64,000 bases of DNA, from contig NZ_VYWO01000001.1 of assembly GCF_008726925.1 (NCBI RefSeq), positions 248,001-312,000 of the forward strand, given 5' to 3'. Under the pieces are notes generated by a model. The model worked only from the letters and a program-made list of their open reading frames with translations, searched no databases and had not been told where the DNA came from. A program made the translations under genes and the position numbers. Below are positions 55,592 to 63,917 of this stretch, one piece after another; the stretch's first letter is position 1, and each line of letters begins with the position of its first letter. This DNA is from Aerococcus sanguinicola. GTDB lineage: Bacteria; Bacillota; Bacilli; Lactobacillales; Aerococcaceae.

Positions 55592-56879
55592 GGTAGTCAC
55601 CTCCTAAGTTCGCAAAATCTTCCCAGAAATGAGGGTAAGATTTGCTGACGCTCTCTGCGTCTTCTATTATAATCGCTTCCTGGCAAACCGTCGACGCGAT
55701 CGCTAACATCATGGCCATCCGGTGGTCCTTGTGGCTGGATACCCGGCAGCCCCCTTTGAGCTGGTCCACCCCTTGGATGATTAAGCTGTCATCAAGGATT
55801 TCAATTTGAGCCCCCAGCTTGCTGAGTTCTTCTTGGCTAGCCGCCAGACGGTCGGACTCTTTGATACGTAAACGGGCAAGATTCTTAATCCGGGTTTCAC
55901 CCTTAGCCAGGCAGGCCGTAAGCGCTAGGACAGGAATTACATCAGGACACTGGGACCCATCGAGATCACAGCCCCCTTCCAGGTTCTGGGCCTGGATTTG
56001 GACACCCTCTTCCTGAAGCTTCAATTTAGCCCCTAATTTCTCAAGGAAGGCAATAATTTCCTGGTCTCCTTGTTGGCTAGACTGGGCTAAGCCTGTCACG
56101 GTCACCTCATTACCCAAAGCTCCTGCACAAAGGAAGAAGGCCGCTTGGGAATAGTCCCCCTCTACCTGGTAATCAGCCGCTTGGTAGGCCTGCTTGCCTT
56201 TGATACGGAAGCATTGCTCGTCTTCTCGGTAGTCAATAGCAATCCCATAGCGCGCGAGAATATCGAGCGTCAGATGGATATAGCCAATTGATTCCAATGG
56301 TCCTGTAATTTGCAGGGTCGAATCCCCCTCCAAGAGGGGCAGGGTATAGAGTAAACCCGTGATAAATTGCGAACTAATATTGCCTGCTAGCTGATAGCTT
56401 CCTGGCTTGAGCCTGCCTTCCACTCGCAAGTCCAAGGCAGACTCTGATAGGTTCTCATAGAAGAGATCTTGATCGCGGTAGATCGCTTCATAGGGATCCA
56501 GAGGCCGGCTGCCTAACTTACCCCGACCAATAAACTGCGTCCGGCCAGGAAAGAGGCTAGCAATCGGGATCATAAAGCGCAGGGTAGAGCCAGATTCGTT
56601 GGCATCGATCACTCGGGAAGCCCCGGCCTCTGCCGGTTTCCCGCCTCGGATCTCTAGATTGACCCGGTGATCGTCTGCCTCTGTGATTGTAATGTCAGCC
56701 CCCAAGCTCCGCATAGCCTCAATCGTTGCCCGAATGTCATCAGACAACTGCACATTGCGTACCTGGCTTTGCCCCTGGGCTAGGCCGGCTGCAATAATGG
56801 CACGGTGAGCCAGACTCTTAGACGGCGGGATATGAACCTCCCCCGCCAAGGGCTTGGCTTCGATGCTTAAATCAGTCAT
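55572..56879 (-). CDS. aroA: 3-phosphoshikimate 1-carboxyvinyltransferase (EPSP synthase)
   Basis: A 435-residue enzyme, the glyphosate target, adding enolpyruvyl to shikimate-3-phosphate. It has PPSKSLAHRAIIAAGLA, DANESGSTLRFMIPI in the position of the glyphosate loop, and RIKESDRL and HKDHRMAM near the C terminus. The glycine facing glyphosate is retained in the SGST loop, though the loop differs from the E. coli type. It overlaps aroB by 8 nt and aroC by 20 nt. AAGGAGGG lies before the ATG. Confidence 0.96.
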   Translation of the reverse strand: MTDLSIEAKPLAGEVHIPPSKSLAHRAIIAAGLAQGQSQVRNVQLSDDIRATIEAMRSLGADITITEADDHRVNLEIRGGKPAEAGASRVIDANESGSTLRFMIPIASLFPGRTQFIGRGKLGSRPLDPYEAIYRDQDLFYENLSESALDLRVEGRLKPGSYQLAGNISSQFITGLLYTLPLLEGDSTLQITGPLESIGYIHLTLDILARYGIAIDYREDEQCFRIKGKQAYQAADYQVEGDYSQAAFFLCAGALGNEVTVTGLAQSSQQGDQEIIAFLEKLGAKLKLQEEGVQIQAQNLEGGCDLDGSQCPDVIPVLALTACLAKGETRIKNLARLRIKESDRLAASQEELSKLGAQIEILDDSLIIQGVDQLKGGCRVSSHKDHRMAMMLAIASTVCQEAIIIEDAESVSKSYPHFWEDFANLGGDYREWNMG

Positions 56880-57963
56880 TAGAGCTCCCTCCTTCCAGCA
56901 AGGGATCGAAGAAATGATCGGGCACTTGACGAATTTCAGCCTGACCGATAGCTTTCAGGGTAATAATATGAAGCTGGCCATTCAAATTCTTCTTGTCATT
57001 TTTGATAAGGGGCAGGATGCCCGCATAGTCTTCTGGGCGTTCCAGGGCTGTGGGTAAGCCAAAGTTTTTAACCACTTGGTAAATTTCCTGGGTAGAGCCT
57101 TGGGGGCTGAGTCCCTGGTCTTCAGCTAATTGGTTGATGGCGAGCATGCCAATCGCAACCCCTTCGCCATGGGTGTAGCGTTCATAGTGGTAGTAGGCCT
57201 CAATAGCATGGCCGAGGGTATGCCCGTAGTTGAGGAGCATCCTTTGGCCCGTATCCTTCTCATCAGCTTCCACCACTTCTTGTTTAATGGCACAGCATCG
57301 CTCGAGGACGCTTTCTATATCCGCCATTAGTCCTGCCCGGTTGCCCGCTCCCTTCACTTTGTCGAAAAAGGCCCGGTCGCGGATACAACCATACTTGATA
57401 ACCTCTGCCATCCCATCACTGAAGGCCTTGTCCGAGAGCGTCTCGAGGACATTGAGGTCAATCAGGACGCAATGGGGATGGTAGAAAGCCCCCACAAGGT
57501 TTTTGCCTTCCTTGAGGTCGACTGCTACCTTGCCCCCGACACTGGAGTCCACCTGGGCCAGGAGGGTGGTTGGGACTTGGATGAGCTTAATGCCCCTCAG
57601 GAAGCTAGCCGCAAGGAAGCCTGCTAAGTCGCCAATCACGCCACCTCCTAAGGCAATAATCAAGTCGCTCCGGCTGATACCGAAACGGACCAAGCGGCCA
57701 TAGAGTTCCGGGAGGTGGTCAATCGACTTACTGGATTCGCCCGGCGTCAGGACAATCATCTCAAAGTCATAGCCTGCAGCCTGTAAGTTAGCCTCTACCT
57801 GGCTACCATAATAGTGAGCGACATTGTCGTCAGTGACGACAACAAGCTTTCGCCCCTTATGGACCGCTTGGATTTCCTCTGCTAAGTGACCGAGCAAACC
57901 CTTCTTAATCTTTAAGGGGTAAGTGATGCTTGGTCGGTTCAGCTTAATTTCAAGCTCCGCCAT
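56872..57963 (-). CDS. aroB: 3-dehydroquinate synthase
   Basis: A 363-residue NAD- and metal-dependent cyclase, the second step of the shikimate pathway. The marks are VVTDDNVAHYYG, TPGESSKSIDHL, the NAD loop ALGGGVIGDLAGFLAASFLRGI and VPTTLLAQVDSSVGGKVAVDL, and the metal ligand region LLNYGHTLGHAIE. ATG at 57963 with AGAGGAG is chosen over an ATG six codons upstream. It lies 21 nt after aroF and overlaps aroA at its end. Confidence 0.97.
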   Translation of the reverse strand: MAELEIKLNRPSITYPLKIKKGLLGHLAEEIQAVHKGRKLVVVTDDNVAHYYGSQVEANLQAAGYDFEMIVLTPGESSKSIDHLPELYGRLVRFGISRSDLIIALGGGVIGDLAGFLAASFLRGIKLIQVPTTLLAQVDSSVGGKVAVDLKEGKNLVGAFYHPHCVLIDLNVLETLSDKAFSDGMAEVIKYGCIRDRAFFDKVKGAGNRAGLMADIESVLERCCAIKQEVVEADEKDTGQRMLLNYGHTLGHAIEAYYHYERYTHGEGVAIGMLAINQLAEDQGLSPQGSTQEIYQVVKNFGLPTALERPEDYAGILPLIKNDKKNLNGQLHIITLKAIGQAEIRQVPDHFFDPLLEGGSSND

Positions 57964-57984
57964 TTCAACAGCTCCTCTCATTCA

Positions 57985-59019
57985 TTACTTATTCTTGTCG
58001 CCCTCTGGTACGGTCCGTCCTTCAACTTCTGCTAGGACACGGATTTGTTCCATCAAACGGTCGAATTGGTCTGGGGTCAGGCTCTGTTGGCCGTCACTCC
58101 ATGCATTCTTAGGATCAGGGTGGATTTCCATGATCAAGCCGTCAGCTCCCGCTGCAATCCCTGCCTTAGCCCCAGCTGGTACCATGTAGGCAATCCCAGC
58201 AGCATGGGAAGGGTCAACAATAATTGGTAAGTGCGTCTTATGCTTCATCAATGGAACTGCTTGGATATCTAAGCAGTTCCGAGTCTCGGTTTCGAAGGTC
58301 CGGATACCGCGCTCGCAGAGGATGACATTAGGATTACCTTCTGCCATAATATATTCCGCAGACATTAACCATTCTTGGTAGGTCGCACTCAATCCCCGCT
58401 TCAAGAGAATCGGCTTGTCCGTTTTACCCAATTCTTTCAAGAGGGAGAAGTTCTGCATGTTCCGCGCTCCGATCTGGATGACATCCACATGTTCCACGAA
58501 TTCGTCCAGCTGTTCGATCGCCATTAATTCCGTCACAATCGGTAAACCGGTCTCACGGCGAGCTAAGTCGAGTAAGCGGATACCTTCCGATTGTAAACCT
58601 TGGAAGCTGTAAGGTGAGGTTCTTGGTTTGTAGGCGCCCCCTCTGAGCATATTCGCCCCAGCAGCCTTGACCCGCTTAGCTGTACCGACAATTTGTTCTT
58701 CCCCTTCAACCGAGCAAGGCCCAGCAATAATGGCTAATTCCTTGCCCCCGATAATTTGGTCGCGGACCTTGATTTGACTAGCCTCAGGATGGAAGGCCTT
58801 GTTGGCTAATTTATAGGGTTCAGATACTCGGATCACTTCGGCAATGGTGTCATTGGCCTGTAATTTGGATTGGTCAATGCGTGAGGTATCGCCCACGATC
58901 CCAATCACATCAACTTCTTGCCCTTCAATAATGACGGCCTTATTCCCTGTTTCTTCGATTTTTTCAATGACATCTTTCACGTCGCCAGCAGTTACATTAG
59001 CTTTCATCACAATAATCAT
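57985..59019 (-). CDS. aroF: 3-deoxy-7-phosphoheptulonate (DAHP) synthase, type I-beta with N-terminal regulatory domain
   Basis: A 344-residue first enzyme of the shikimate pathway, condensing PEP and erythrose-4-phosphate. An N-terminal ferredoxin-like domain of about 70 residues (MIIVMKANVTAGDVKDVIEKI) is the type found in Thermotoga DAHP synthase, where it binds tyrosine or phenylalanine. The catalytic barrel has AGPCSVEGEEQI, RGGAYKPRTSPYSFQG, LKRGLSATYQEWL and VDPSHAAG. No chorismate mutase is fused. It is the first structural gene of the operon and is preceded by an aromatic leader peptide and attenuator. AAAGGAG precedes the ATG. Confidence 0.96.
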   Translation of the reverse strand: MIIVMKANVTAGDVKDVIEKIEETGNKAVIIEGQEVDVIGIVGDTSRIDQSKLQANDTIAEVIRVSEPYKLANKAFHPEASQIKVRDQIIGGKELAIIAGPCSVEGEEQIVGTAKRVKAAGANMLRGGAYKPRTSPYSFQGLQSEGIRLLDLARRETGLPIVTELMAIEQLDEFVEHVDVIQIGARNMQNFSLLKELGKTDKPILLKRGLSATYQEWLMSAEYIMAEGNPNVILCERGIRTFETETRNCLDIQAVPLMKHKTHLPIIVDPSHAAGIAYMVPAGAKAGIAAGADGLIMEIHPDPKNAWSDGQQSLTPDQFDRLMEQIRVLAEVEGRTVPEGDKNK

Positions 59020-59088
59020 TTGTTTTCTCTCCTTTTGTTAATTCTCTATTATCATACCATCTGCGGGTCCTCAATGGATTCTTGGAAG

Positions 59089-59123
59089 CAAAAAAGCTGC
59101 ATCCGTTGCTAACCGAATGCAGC
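59089..59123 (-). terminator. Attenuator terminator before aroF
   Basis: Minus-strand GCTGCAT..CG and CG.ATGCAGC form a strong stem (59096-59123) followed by TTTTTT. It lies between the leader peptide and aroF, so it can stop transcription before the operon. Confidence 0.9.
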
Positions 59124-59159
59124 CTGACTAATCCTCTCGAGATATCAAGTCCTAGATAG

Positions 59160-59232
59160 TGGGTGCTCCATTCGATTTCTGACCATCAATGGAGCCCTAT
59201 GCATCAAAGATTGCTCTAGCCTCCATTACCTT
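59160..59232 (-). promoter_or_regulatory. Alternative pairing segments in the aro leader
   Basis: On the minus strand, AATGGAG at the end of the leader ORF can pair with CTCCATT further down. That same segment (GCTCCATT) also pairs perfectly with a later AATGGAGC. These mutually exclusive hairpins are what an attenuation switch requires. Confidence 0.6.
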
Positions 59233-59293
59233 TAAAAAAGTAGAAGCTAAAGTAAAACCAGTTGTTTAATAAATCTTGTTGGTGAATTAACAT
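59216..59293 (-). CDS. Aromatic leader peptide of the aro operon
   Basis: A 25-codon ORF, missed by normal gene length limits, preceded by a very strong GAGGAGG ribosome site 8 nt before ATG. Residues 12-20 read WFYFSFYFF: one Trp, two Tyr and five Phe in nine codons. It ends KGNGG and TAG. The transcript begins at a consensus promoter about 35 nt upstream, and an intrinsic terminator lies between this ORF and aroF. By analogy with pheL and trpL, ribosome stalling at aromatic codons would favour antitermination when charged aromatic tRNAs are scarce. The peptide itself probably has no function. Confidence 0.85.
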   Translation of the reverse strand: MLIHQQDLLNNWFYFSFYFFKGNGG

Positions 59294-59333
59294 GTTTCTT
59301 CCTCCTCACTGGTTTTCTTTAATGCGTGCCTTA

Positions 59334-59362
59334 AATATAGCAAAGAAGAAAGTTCCTGTCAA
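59334..59362 (-). promoter_or_regulatory. Promoter of the aroF-aroB-aroA-aroC-pheA operon
   Basis: TTGACA (59357-59362), a 17-bp spacer and TATATT (59334-59339) on the minus strand. Confidence 0.85.
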
Positions 59363-59472
59363 CTCTTAAATGATAATATTTTAATCTTATTTTTATTTTT
59401 CTAATAAATCACTTTTGGATTCAAGAAGATTCTTGCTTTATCAACTCTTTCAATCCTTTTTCCAAGCAAGAC

Positions 59473-59508
59473 TTGCATTACAATTATGATAACTTTATCA
59501 TTATTGTA
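59473..59508 (+). promoter_or_regulatory. aroE promoter with 30-bp palindromic operator
   Basis: TACAATTATGATAA (59479-59492) and TTATCATTATTGTA (59495-59508) form a 14-2-14 palindrome with one mismatch. It covers the spacer of a TTGCAT-17 bp-TATCAT promoter, so a bound dimer would block transcription of aroE-aroK-aroQ-tyrA. Confidence 0.65.
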
Positions 59509-59538
59509 AGTGAAATTAAGCTAGAACGGAGTGATGAG

Positions 59539-60351
59539 ATGGAATTTTATGGCTTATTCGGCTATCCGCTCGGCCATAGCCTATCCCCACAGATCCACCA
59601 AATTATTTACCAGGAGGCCCAGATTGAGGCCGCCTATAAACTGTTTGAAGTCCCTGCAGAAGACTTAGGCCGGGCCTTGGATGCGATGAGAGTCTTGGAT
59701 ATTCGCGGGGCCAATGTCACGATTCCTTATAAACAAGCCCTCTTCCCCTATTTAGATGAGCTCTCAGCTACAGCTAAGAAACTGGGCGCCGTAAATACCA
59801 TCAAGCAAGTGGATGGCAAGCTAAGGGCCTATAATACCGATTATGATGGCATTCATTTGTGTTTCAAGCGCCGCCACTGGCAGACCCAGGATAAGACGGC
59901 TTATATCCTAGGAACTGGGGGTGCTGCCCAGGCTGTAGCCCACTATTTGACGGACCATGGGGCTCAGGTTCACTTGGTCTCCAGACAGCCTGACCAGCAC
60001 CTGGATAAGCCCTGGCCCTGCCTCTCCTATGCCCAAGTCAAAGAGGGCTCAGCTGATTACCTCGTCAATTGCACCCCTCTTGGGATGTATCCCAAAACAG
60101 CGGCCTCCCCTCTAGAGGCTGCTGACTTAGACCGCTTTGACCACGTCTTCGATACCATCTACAATCCCTATGAGACCCAGCTCCTAAGCGACGCCAAAGC
60201 AGCGGGCAAAGCTTACTGTAACGGCCTGGACATGTTGGTCGGCCAAGCCATCCGTTCGGTCGAGATCTGGGAAGACCAGAAATTCTCCCCGAGTGTTGTT
60301 GAAAAGATCTTAGAGCGCGTGAAGAAAGGATACGCCCATGACCCAGCCTAA
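59539..60351 (+). CDS. aroE: Shikimate dehydrogenase
   Basis: A 270-residue NADPH enzyme reducing dehydroshikimate. The substrate part has FGYPLGHSLSPQIHQ, the catalytic Lys in NVTIPYKQAL and Asp in AYNTDYDGI. The nucleotide fold has LGTGGAAQAVAHYL and SRQPDQH. The C-terminal GLDMLVGQAIRSVEIWE is typical. The ATG at 59539 has GGAG at 8 nt; the open frame before it covers the operator region. The gene is divergent from the aroF operon and overlaps aroK by 14 nt. Confidence 0.96.
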   Translation: MEFYGLFGYPLGHSLSPQIHQIIYQEAQIEAAYKLFEVPAEDLGRALDAMRVLDIRGANVTIPYKQALFPYLDELSATAKKLGAVNTIKQVDGKLRAYNTDYDGIHLCFKRRHWQTQDKTAYILGTGGAAQAVAHYLTDHGAQVHLVSRQPDQHLDKPWPCLSYAQVKEGSADYLVNCTPLGMYPKTAASPLEAADLDRFDHVFDTIYNPYETQLLSDAKAAGKAYCNGLDMLVGQAIRSVEIWEDQKFSPSVVEKILERVKKGYAHDPA

Positions 60352-60862
60352 CCTCATCCTCATCGGCATGCCCGGTTCGGGGAAATCCAGCCTAGGTCAA
60401 GCCCTGGCCCAAGAACTCCCTTTAAAGTTTTTGGACATGGACCAAGAAATTGAACGGCGCGCTGGCCAGTCCATCCCTGAGCTCTTTGACCAGGGAGAAG
60501 ATTACTTTCGCGCTTTAGAAAGCCAGCTAGCCAAGGACCTGGGGCAAGCTCAAGGCCTGATTATTGCAACGGGCGGTGGCATCGTCAAAGACCCCCAAAA
60601 TATCAAGGCATTGAAGGAGGGGGGCAAGGTCTACTTTATCGACCGGCCCTTGGAGCAGATCGCTGGAGATATTGCAGCTGACCAACGGCCTCTCCTCAAG
60701 GGGCGCGTGGACCAGCTCCAAGTCCTCTACCGGGACCGCTATCCCCTCTACCAGGCAGCTGCTGACTTCCATATTCCTAACCCGGCCAGCCTCGACCAGT
60801 GCCTATCCAACATTATAGCGACCTATCGAAAGGATAAAAACCATGAAATTTCTAATTCTTAA
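60338..60862 (+). CDS. aroK: Shikimate kinase
   Basis: A 174-residue P-loop kinase phosphorylating shikimate. It has Walker A GMPGSGKSS (about 10-18), the shikimate-binding Asp in LDMDQEIERRAGQSIPELF, and ATGGGIV followed by the LID region DQRPLLKGR. Its product goes to AroA, encoded on the other strand. It overlaps both aroE (14 nt) and aroQ (20 nt), a fully coupled unit. AAAGGA precedes the ATG. Confidence 0.96.
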   Translation: MTQPNLILIGMPGSGKSSLGQALAQELPLKFLDMDQEIERRAGQSIPELFDQGEDYFRALESQLAKDLGQAQGLIIATGGGIVKDPQNIKALKEGGKVYFIDRPLEQIAGDIAADQRPLLKGRVDQLQVLYRDRYPLYQAAADFHIPNPASLDQCLSNIIATYRKDKNHEISNS

Positions 60863-61277
60863 CGGCCCTAATCTCAACTTTTTAGGGATTCGTGAGCCCG
60901 AAATTTACGGGCATAATAATTTACAAGAAATCGAAGCCGAATTACTTCAAAATTCTGACCAGGATTTAACTTTCTTTCAGAGCAACCATGAAGGGGCTCT
61001 TATTGACCGCCTACAAGCAGCTTATCATGAAGGGATTGATGGGATTGTTTTCAATCCTGGGGCTTTCACCCACTATTCCTATGCCCTCCACGATGCCCTA
61101 AGCAGTATTCAAATCCCCTGCGTTGAGGTCCACCTCTCAGCCATCCAACAGAGAGAAAGCTTCCGTCAGACATCAGTTATTGCGCCCGCTTGCATCGGAC
61201 AAATTTCAGGTTTTGGTAAGGCCAGTTACGCCCTAGGGATTCAAGCCCTGGTCATGCATTTGGAGGATAAATCATGA
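60843..61277 (+). CDS. aroQ: 3-dehydroquinate dehydratase, type II
   Basis: A 144-residue flavodoxin-fold dehydratase. It has FLILNGPNLNFLGIREPEIYG with the catalytic Tyr, FFQSNHEGALIDRLQ, FNPGAFTHYSYALHDAL and the catalytic His in VEVHLS. The type II enzyme replaces the type I (aroD) enzyme common in many cocci. GAAAGG precedes the ATG, within the aroK end. Its last 4 nt overlap the start of tyrA. Confidence 0.96.
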   Translation: MKFLILNGPNLNFLGIREPEIYGHNNLQEIEAELLQNSDQDLTFFQSNHEGALIDRLQAAYHEGIDGIVFNPGAFTHYSYALHDALSSIQIPCVEVHLSAIQQRESFRQTSVIAPACIGQISGFGKASYALGIQALVMHLEDKS

Positions 61278-62116
61278 AAATTGTCATTGTTGGCCTAGGG
61301 GCTATCGGCTCTTCCTTTGCCCAGGCCTTGACCCAAGCTGGCTACCAAGACATCCGCGGTATCGACAGCAAGCCTGAGACCTGTCTTAAGGCAGAGGAAT
61401 TGGGTATTGTTAAGACCGCTCAAACGAGTGACGACCAAGCCCTCAGCCAGGCTGACCTCGTCTTTATCACCCTCCATCCCCAAGCCGTCGCCCCTTATGT
61501 CAAAAGCAAGCAAGACCTGCTTAAACCCAGCTGCCTCTTGACGGATGTGACAGGGATCAAGCGGGATGTCATGGCCCAGGTGGAAGCGATCCTCCGCCCG
61601 GAACTGGACTTCATCTACGCCCATCCCATGCGCGGTAGTGAGAAAGCGGGGATTGCTGGCTTAAACAGTGCCCAATTCCGGGGGGCCAATGCTCTTCTCG
61701 TAGTTAGCCCCAGAAACCAAGAAAGTCACCTGGCACTGGTCGAAGCCCTCTACCGGGCCATGGGCTTCCAAGACGTCAGCCGGGTAAGGGCCGAAGACCA
61801 TGACCGGGCAATTGCCTATGTGAGCCAACTCATGCACGTCCTGTCCGTAGCCGCCGTGAACGCTGCCCCAGATTGTGAGAATACCATGCAATTTGCGGGC
61901 AACAGCTTCCAGGAACTCACCCGGATTGCCGACGTCAACGCCCCCTTGTGGACCGACCTCTTCCTCCATAATCGGGACTACCTGCTCAAAAGCATCGAAG
62001 CCTTTGAAAAAGAAGTCAGCCGCATCAAAAGAGCCCTCGAAAACAATGACTACGCCCAACTCCAAGACGCCTTCCAAGCCTCAACCAAGCAACGCAGAGC
62101 CTGGTATGTGGATTAA
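61274..62116 (+). CDS. tyrA: Prephenate dehydrogenase
   Basis: A 280-residue NAD-dependent enzyme converting prephenate to 4-hydroxyphenylpyruvate, committing carbon to tyrosine. The N-terminal Rossmann motif is VIVGLGAIGSSFAQAL. LTDVTGIKRDV, HPMRGSEKAGI and the His in SQLMHVLSVAAVNA form the active site. There is no ACT domain and no chorismate mutase domain, so mutase activity must come from another locus. It is the last gene of the aroE-aroK-aroQ-tyrA unit, followed by a bidirectional terminator. Confidence 0.95.
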   Translation: MKIVIVGLGAIGSSFAQALTQAGYQDIRGIDSKPETCLKAEELGIVKTAQTSDDQALSQADLVFITLHPQAVAPYVKSKQDLLKPSCLLTDVTGIKRDVMAQVEAILRPELDFIYAHPMRGSEKAGIAGLNSAQFRGANALLVVSPRNQESHLALVEALYRAMGFQDVSRVRAEDHDRAIAYVSQLMHVLSVAAVNAAPDCENTMQFAGNSFQELTRIADVNAPLWTDLFLHNRDYLLKSIEAFEKEVSRIKRALENNDYAQLQDAFQASTKQRRAWYVD

Positions 62117-62155
62117 AGTCCTAGCCAATTAACTTACTAAGATAGTTTAAGCATA

Positions 62156-62191
62156 AAAACCCTCGACCATTTAGTGACAGTCGAGGGTTTT
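62156..62191. terminator. Bidirectional terminator between tyrA and the second ABC operon
   Basis: A perfect stem, AAAACCCTCGAC with GTCGAGGGTTTT, with a 12-nt loop. Confidence 0.9.
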
Positions 62192-62202
62192 CATTATCAA
62201 TA

Positions 62203-63009
62203 TTAAGCTTTTAAGAGCAGGTCATCATCCCGTAATTGATTCCCCACATTCTCCTTGAAGAGTTCCATCAAGTCCTCTACGGATAACTTAGCCTTGTCCT
62301 CGCCTCTGACGTCAACGACAACCCGACCATCATGAAGCATGATCAGGCGGTTGCCATAGGTCAGAGCGTCATTCATATCATGGGTAATCATAAGCGAGGT
62401 TAGCTGGTTTTCTTCAATTAAACGTTGGGTCAGGTCCATGACCATCTGGCTCGTCCGAGGGTCAAGGGCAGCCGTGTGCTCATCCAAGAGTAAGAGCTCA
62501 GGAGTTTCTAAGATAGCCATGAGCAAGGTAAGAACCTGGCGCTGGCCGCCTGATAGGTTAGAAGCCGCTGTATTTAAGCGGTCTTCCAAGCCCAAGTCTA
62601 CCCGGCTGAGCTGCTGGCGAAAGAGCTGGCGCATGTCTTCGGTCACGGACCGGCCAAAACCCCGACGCTTACCGCGCTTATAGGCAATGGCGAGGTTCTC
62701 TTCAATACTGAGATTGCGGGCTGTCCCCATCTGTGGATCCTGGAAGACCCGGCTGATCCCAGCTGCGCGCTTATAGGCTGGCATAGCTGTAATGTCTTCG
62801 CCACGCAGTCGGATTTGCCCTGAACTAACAGGAATAGTCCCTGCAATCAAGTTAAGCAAGGTGGACTTGCCTGCCCCATTCGAACCAATGACTGAGATAA
62901 AGTCATGGTCATGGATGGTTAGCGACAAATCCTTGGTCACATGGTTTTCATTAATACTTCCTGGATTGAAGATCTTATTAATCTGATCAAGTTCTAGTAA
63001 CTTCGTCAT
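62203..63009 (-). CDS. ABC transporter ATP-binding protein, TrpZ-like (second system)
   Basis: A 268-residue ABC ATPase with Walker A GSNGAGKST (42-50), signature LSGGQRQ, Walker B LLLLDE followed by HTAALDP, and MITHDMNDAL. It is closely similar in layout to the ATPase at 1.1-1.9 kb, but has a longer C terminus (EDLMELFKENVGNQL). It works with the permease 12 nt upstream and the binding protein cut by the window edge. Neighbouring the aromatic synthesis genes, it may import an aromatic amino acid, though this is inference from family and position. Confidence 0.88.
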   Translation of the reverse strand: MTKLLELDQINKIFNPGSINENHVTKDLSLTIHDHDFISVIGSNGAGKSTLLNLIAGTIPVSSGQIRLRGEDITAMPAYKRAAGISRVFQDPQMGTARNLSIEENLAIAYKRGKRRGFGRSVTEDMRQLFRQQLSRVDLGLEDRLNTAASNLSGGQRQVLTLLMAILETPELLLLDEHTAALDPRTSQMVMDLTQRLIEENQLTSLMITHDMNDALTYGNRLIMLHDGRVVVDVRGEDKAKLSVEDLMELFKENVGNQLRDDDLLLKA

Positions 63010-63021
63010 AACACTACTCCT

Positions 63022-63912
63022 TTACTTAGCACTGGCTTGCCGGTTAGCCAAGGTCGCCTTGGCATGGGGGGCATAGAGAATAATCGCAAGCGCAATCGAT
63101 GAAAGCACCTTGATATCGCTTGGCAAGACGGGAAGCAATTGTTGCTGCATAATGAAATCAATAATTAAACGATAGATGACAGCCCCAATCGCAATCGTGA
63201 TCAAACGTTTGCCGAAGGTTAAATTCCGGCGGAGCACTTCCCCGATAATGATGGCGGCTAGACCAATAACAATAGTCCCTGTCCCCATGGCAATATCCGC
63301 ATAGCCGTTGTTCTGGCAAATAATGGCCCCCGATAAGGCAATCAGACCGTTAGAAAGCATGAGGCCCACCAATTTCATTTGATCGGTTTTGACCCCATTG
63401 GCCTCTGCCATGAGAGGGTTATCCCCAGTTGCACGAAGGGTCAAGCCGTACTCGGTATTCATAAAGATAACCAAGGCGCTAATGACAATAACTAGGAAAA
63501 TCAAAGCGATAATCAAAGAAGCTAGGGTGGGGTTTAAGCCCGTCGCTTGGAAGCTCTCCATGATATTAGCCTCCCCTAAGAGTGGAATGTTGGCTTGGCC
63601 CATGATCCGCAAGTTGATGGAATAGAGCCCTGTCATGGTCAAAATCCCTGAAAGTAGGGCTGGGATATGCATCTTATTGATCATAAAACCATTGACTAAG
63701 CCTGCCAGTAAACCAGCGAGGAAGGCAGCCACAGTAGCAAGCAAGGGGTGTACCCCAGAAACAATCAGCTTGGCACAAACCGCAGCACCCAAGGGGAAGC
63801 TCCCCTCTGCTGATAGGTCGGCGATATCTAAGATACGGAAGGTCAGGTAGACCCCAATCGCCAGGATCGACCACATGAGCCCCTGTGAAATACTTGAAAC
63901 AATTAAATCCAT
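63022..63912 (-). CDS. ABC transporter permease, TrpY-like (second system)
   Basis: A 296-residue membrane protein with about eight hydrophobic segments. It shares with the permease at 0.2-1.1 kb the segments SQGLMWSILAIGVYLTFRILDIADLS, LLSGILTMTGLYSINLRIMGQANI and NNGYADIAMGTGTIVIGLA. The binding protein gene ends 5 nt before its ATG, with GGGAG inside that gene's end. COG4120 permeases transport amino acid-like solutes; the exact substrate is open. Confidence 0.87.
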   Translation of the reverse strand: MDLIVSSISQGLMWSILAIGVYLTFRILDIADLSAEGSFPLGAAVCAKLIVSGVHPLLATVAAFLAGLLAGLVNGFMINKMHIPALLSGILTMTGLYSINLRIMGQANIPLLGEANIMESFQATGLNPTLASLIIALIFLVIVISALVIFMNTEYGLTLRATGDNPLMAEANGVKTDQMKLVGLMLSNGLIALSGAIICQNNGYADIAMGTGTIVIGLAAIIIGEVLRRNLTFGKRLITIAIGAVIYRLIIDFIMQQQLLPVLPSDIKVLSSIALAIILYAPHAKATLANRQASAK

Positions 63913-63917
63913 GTCAC

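Noticed and set aside
59020-59330. A T-box riboswitch upstream of aroF
   Set aside because: There is no T-box sequence (GGTGGNACCGCG-like), and the hairpins and ORF fit peptide-mediated attenuation instead.
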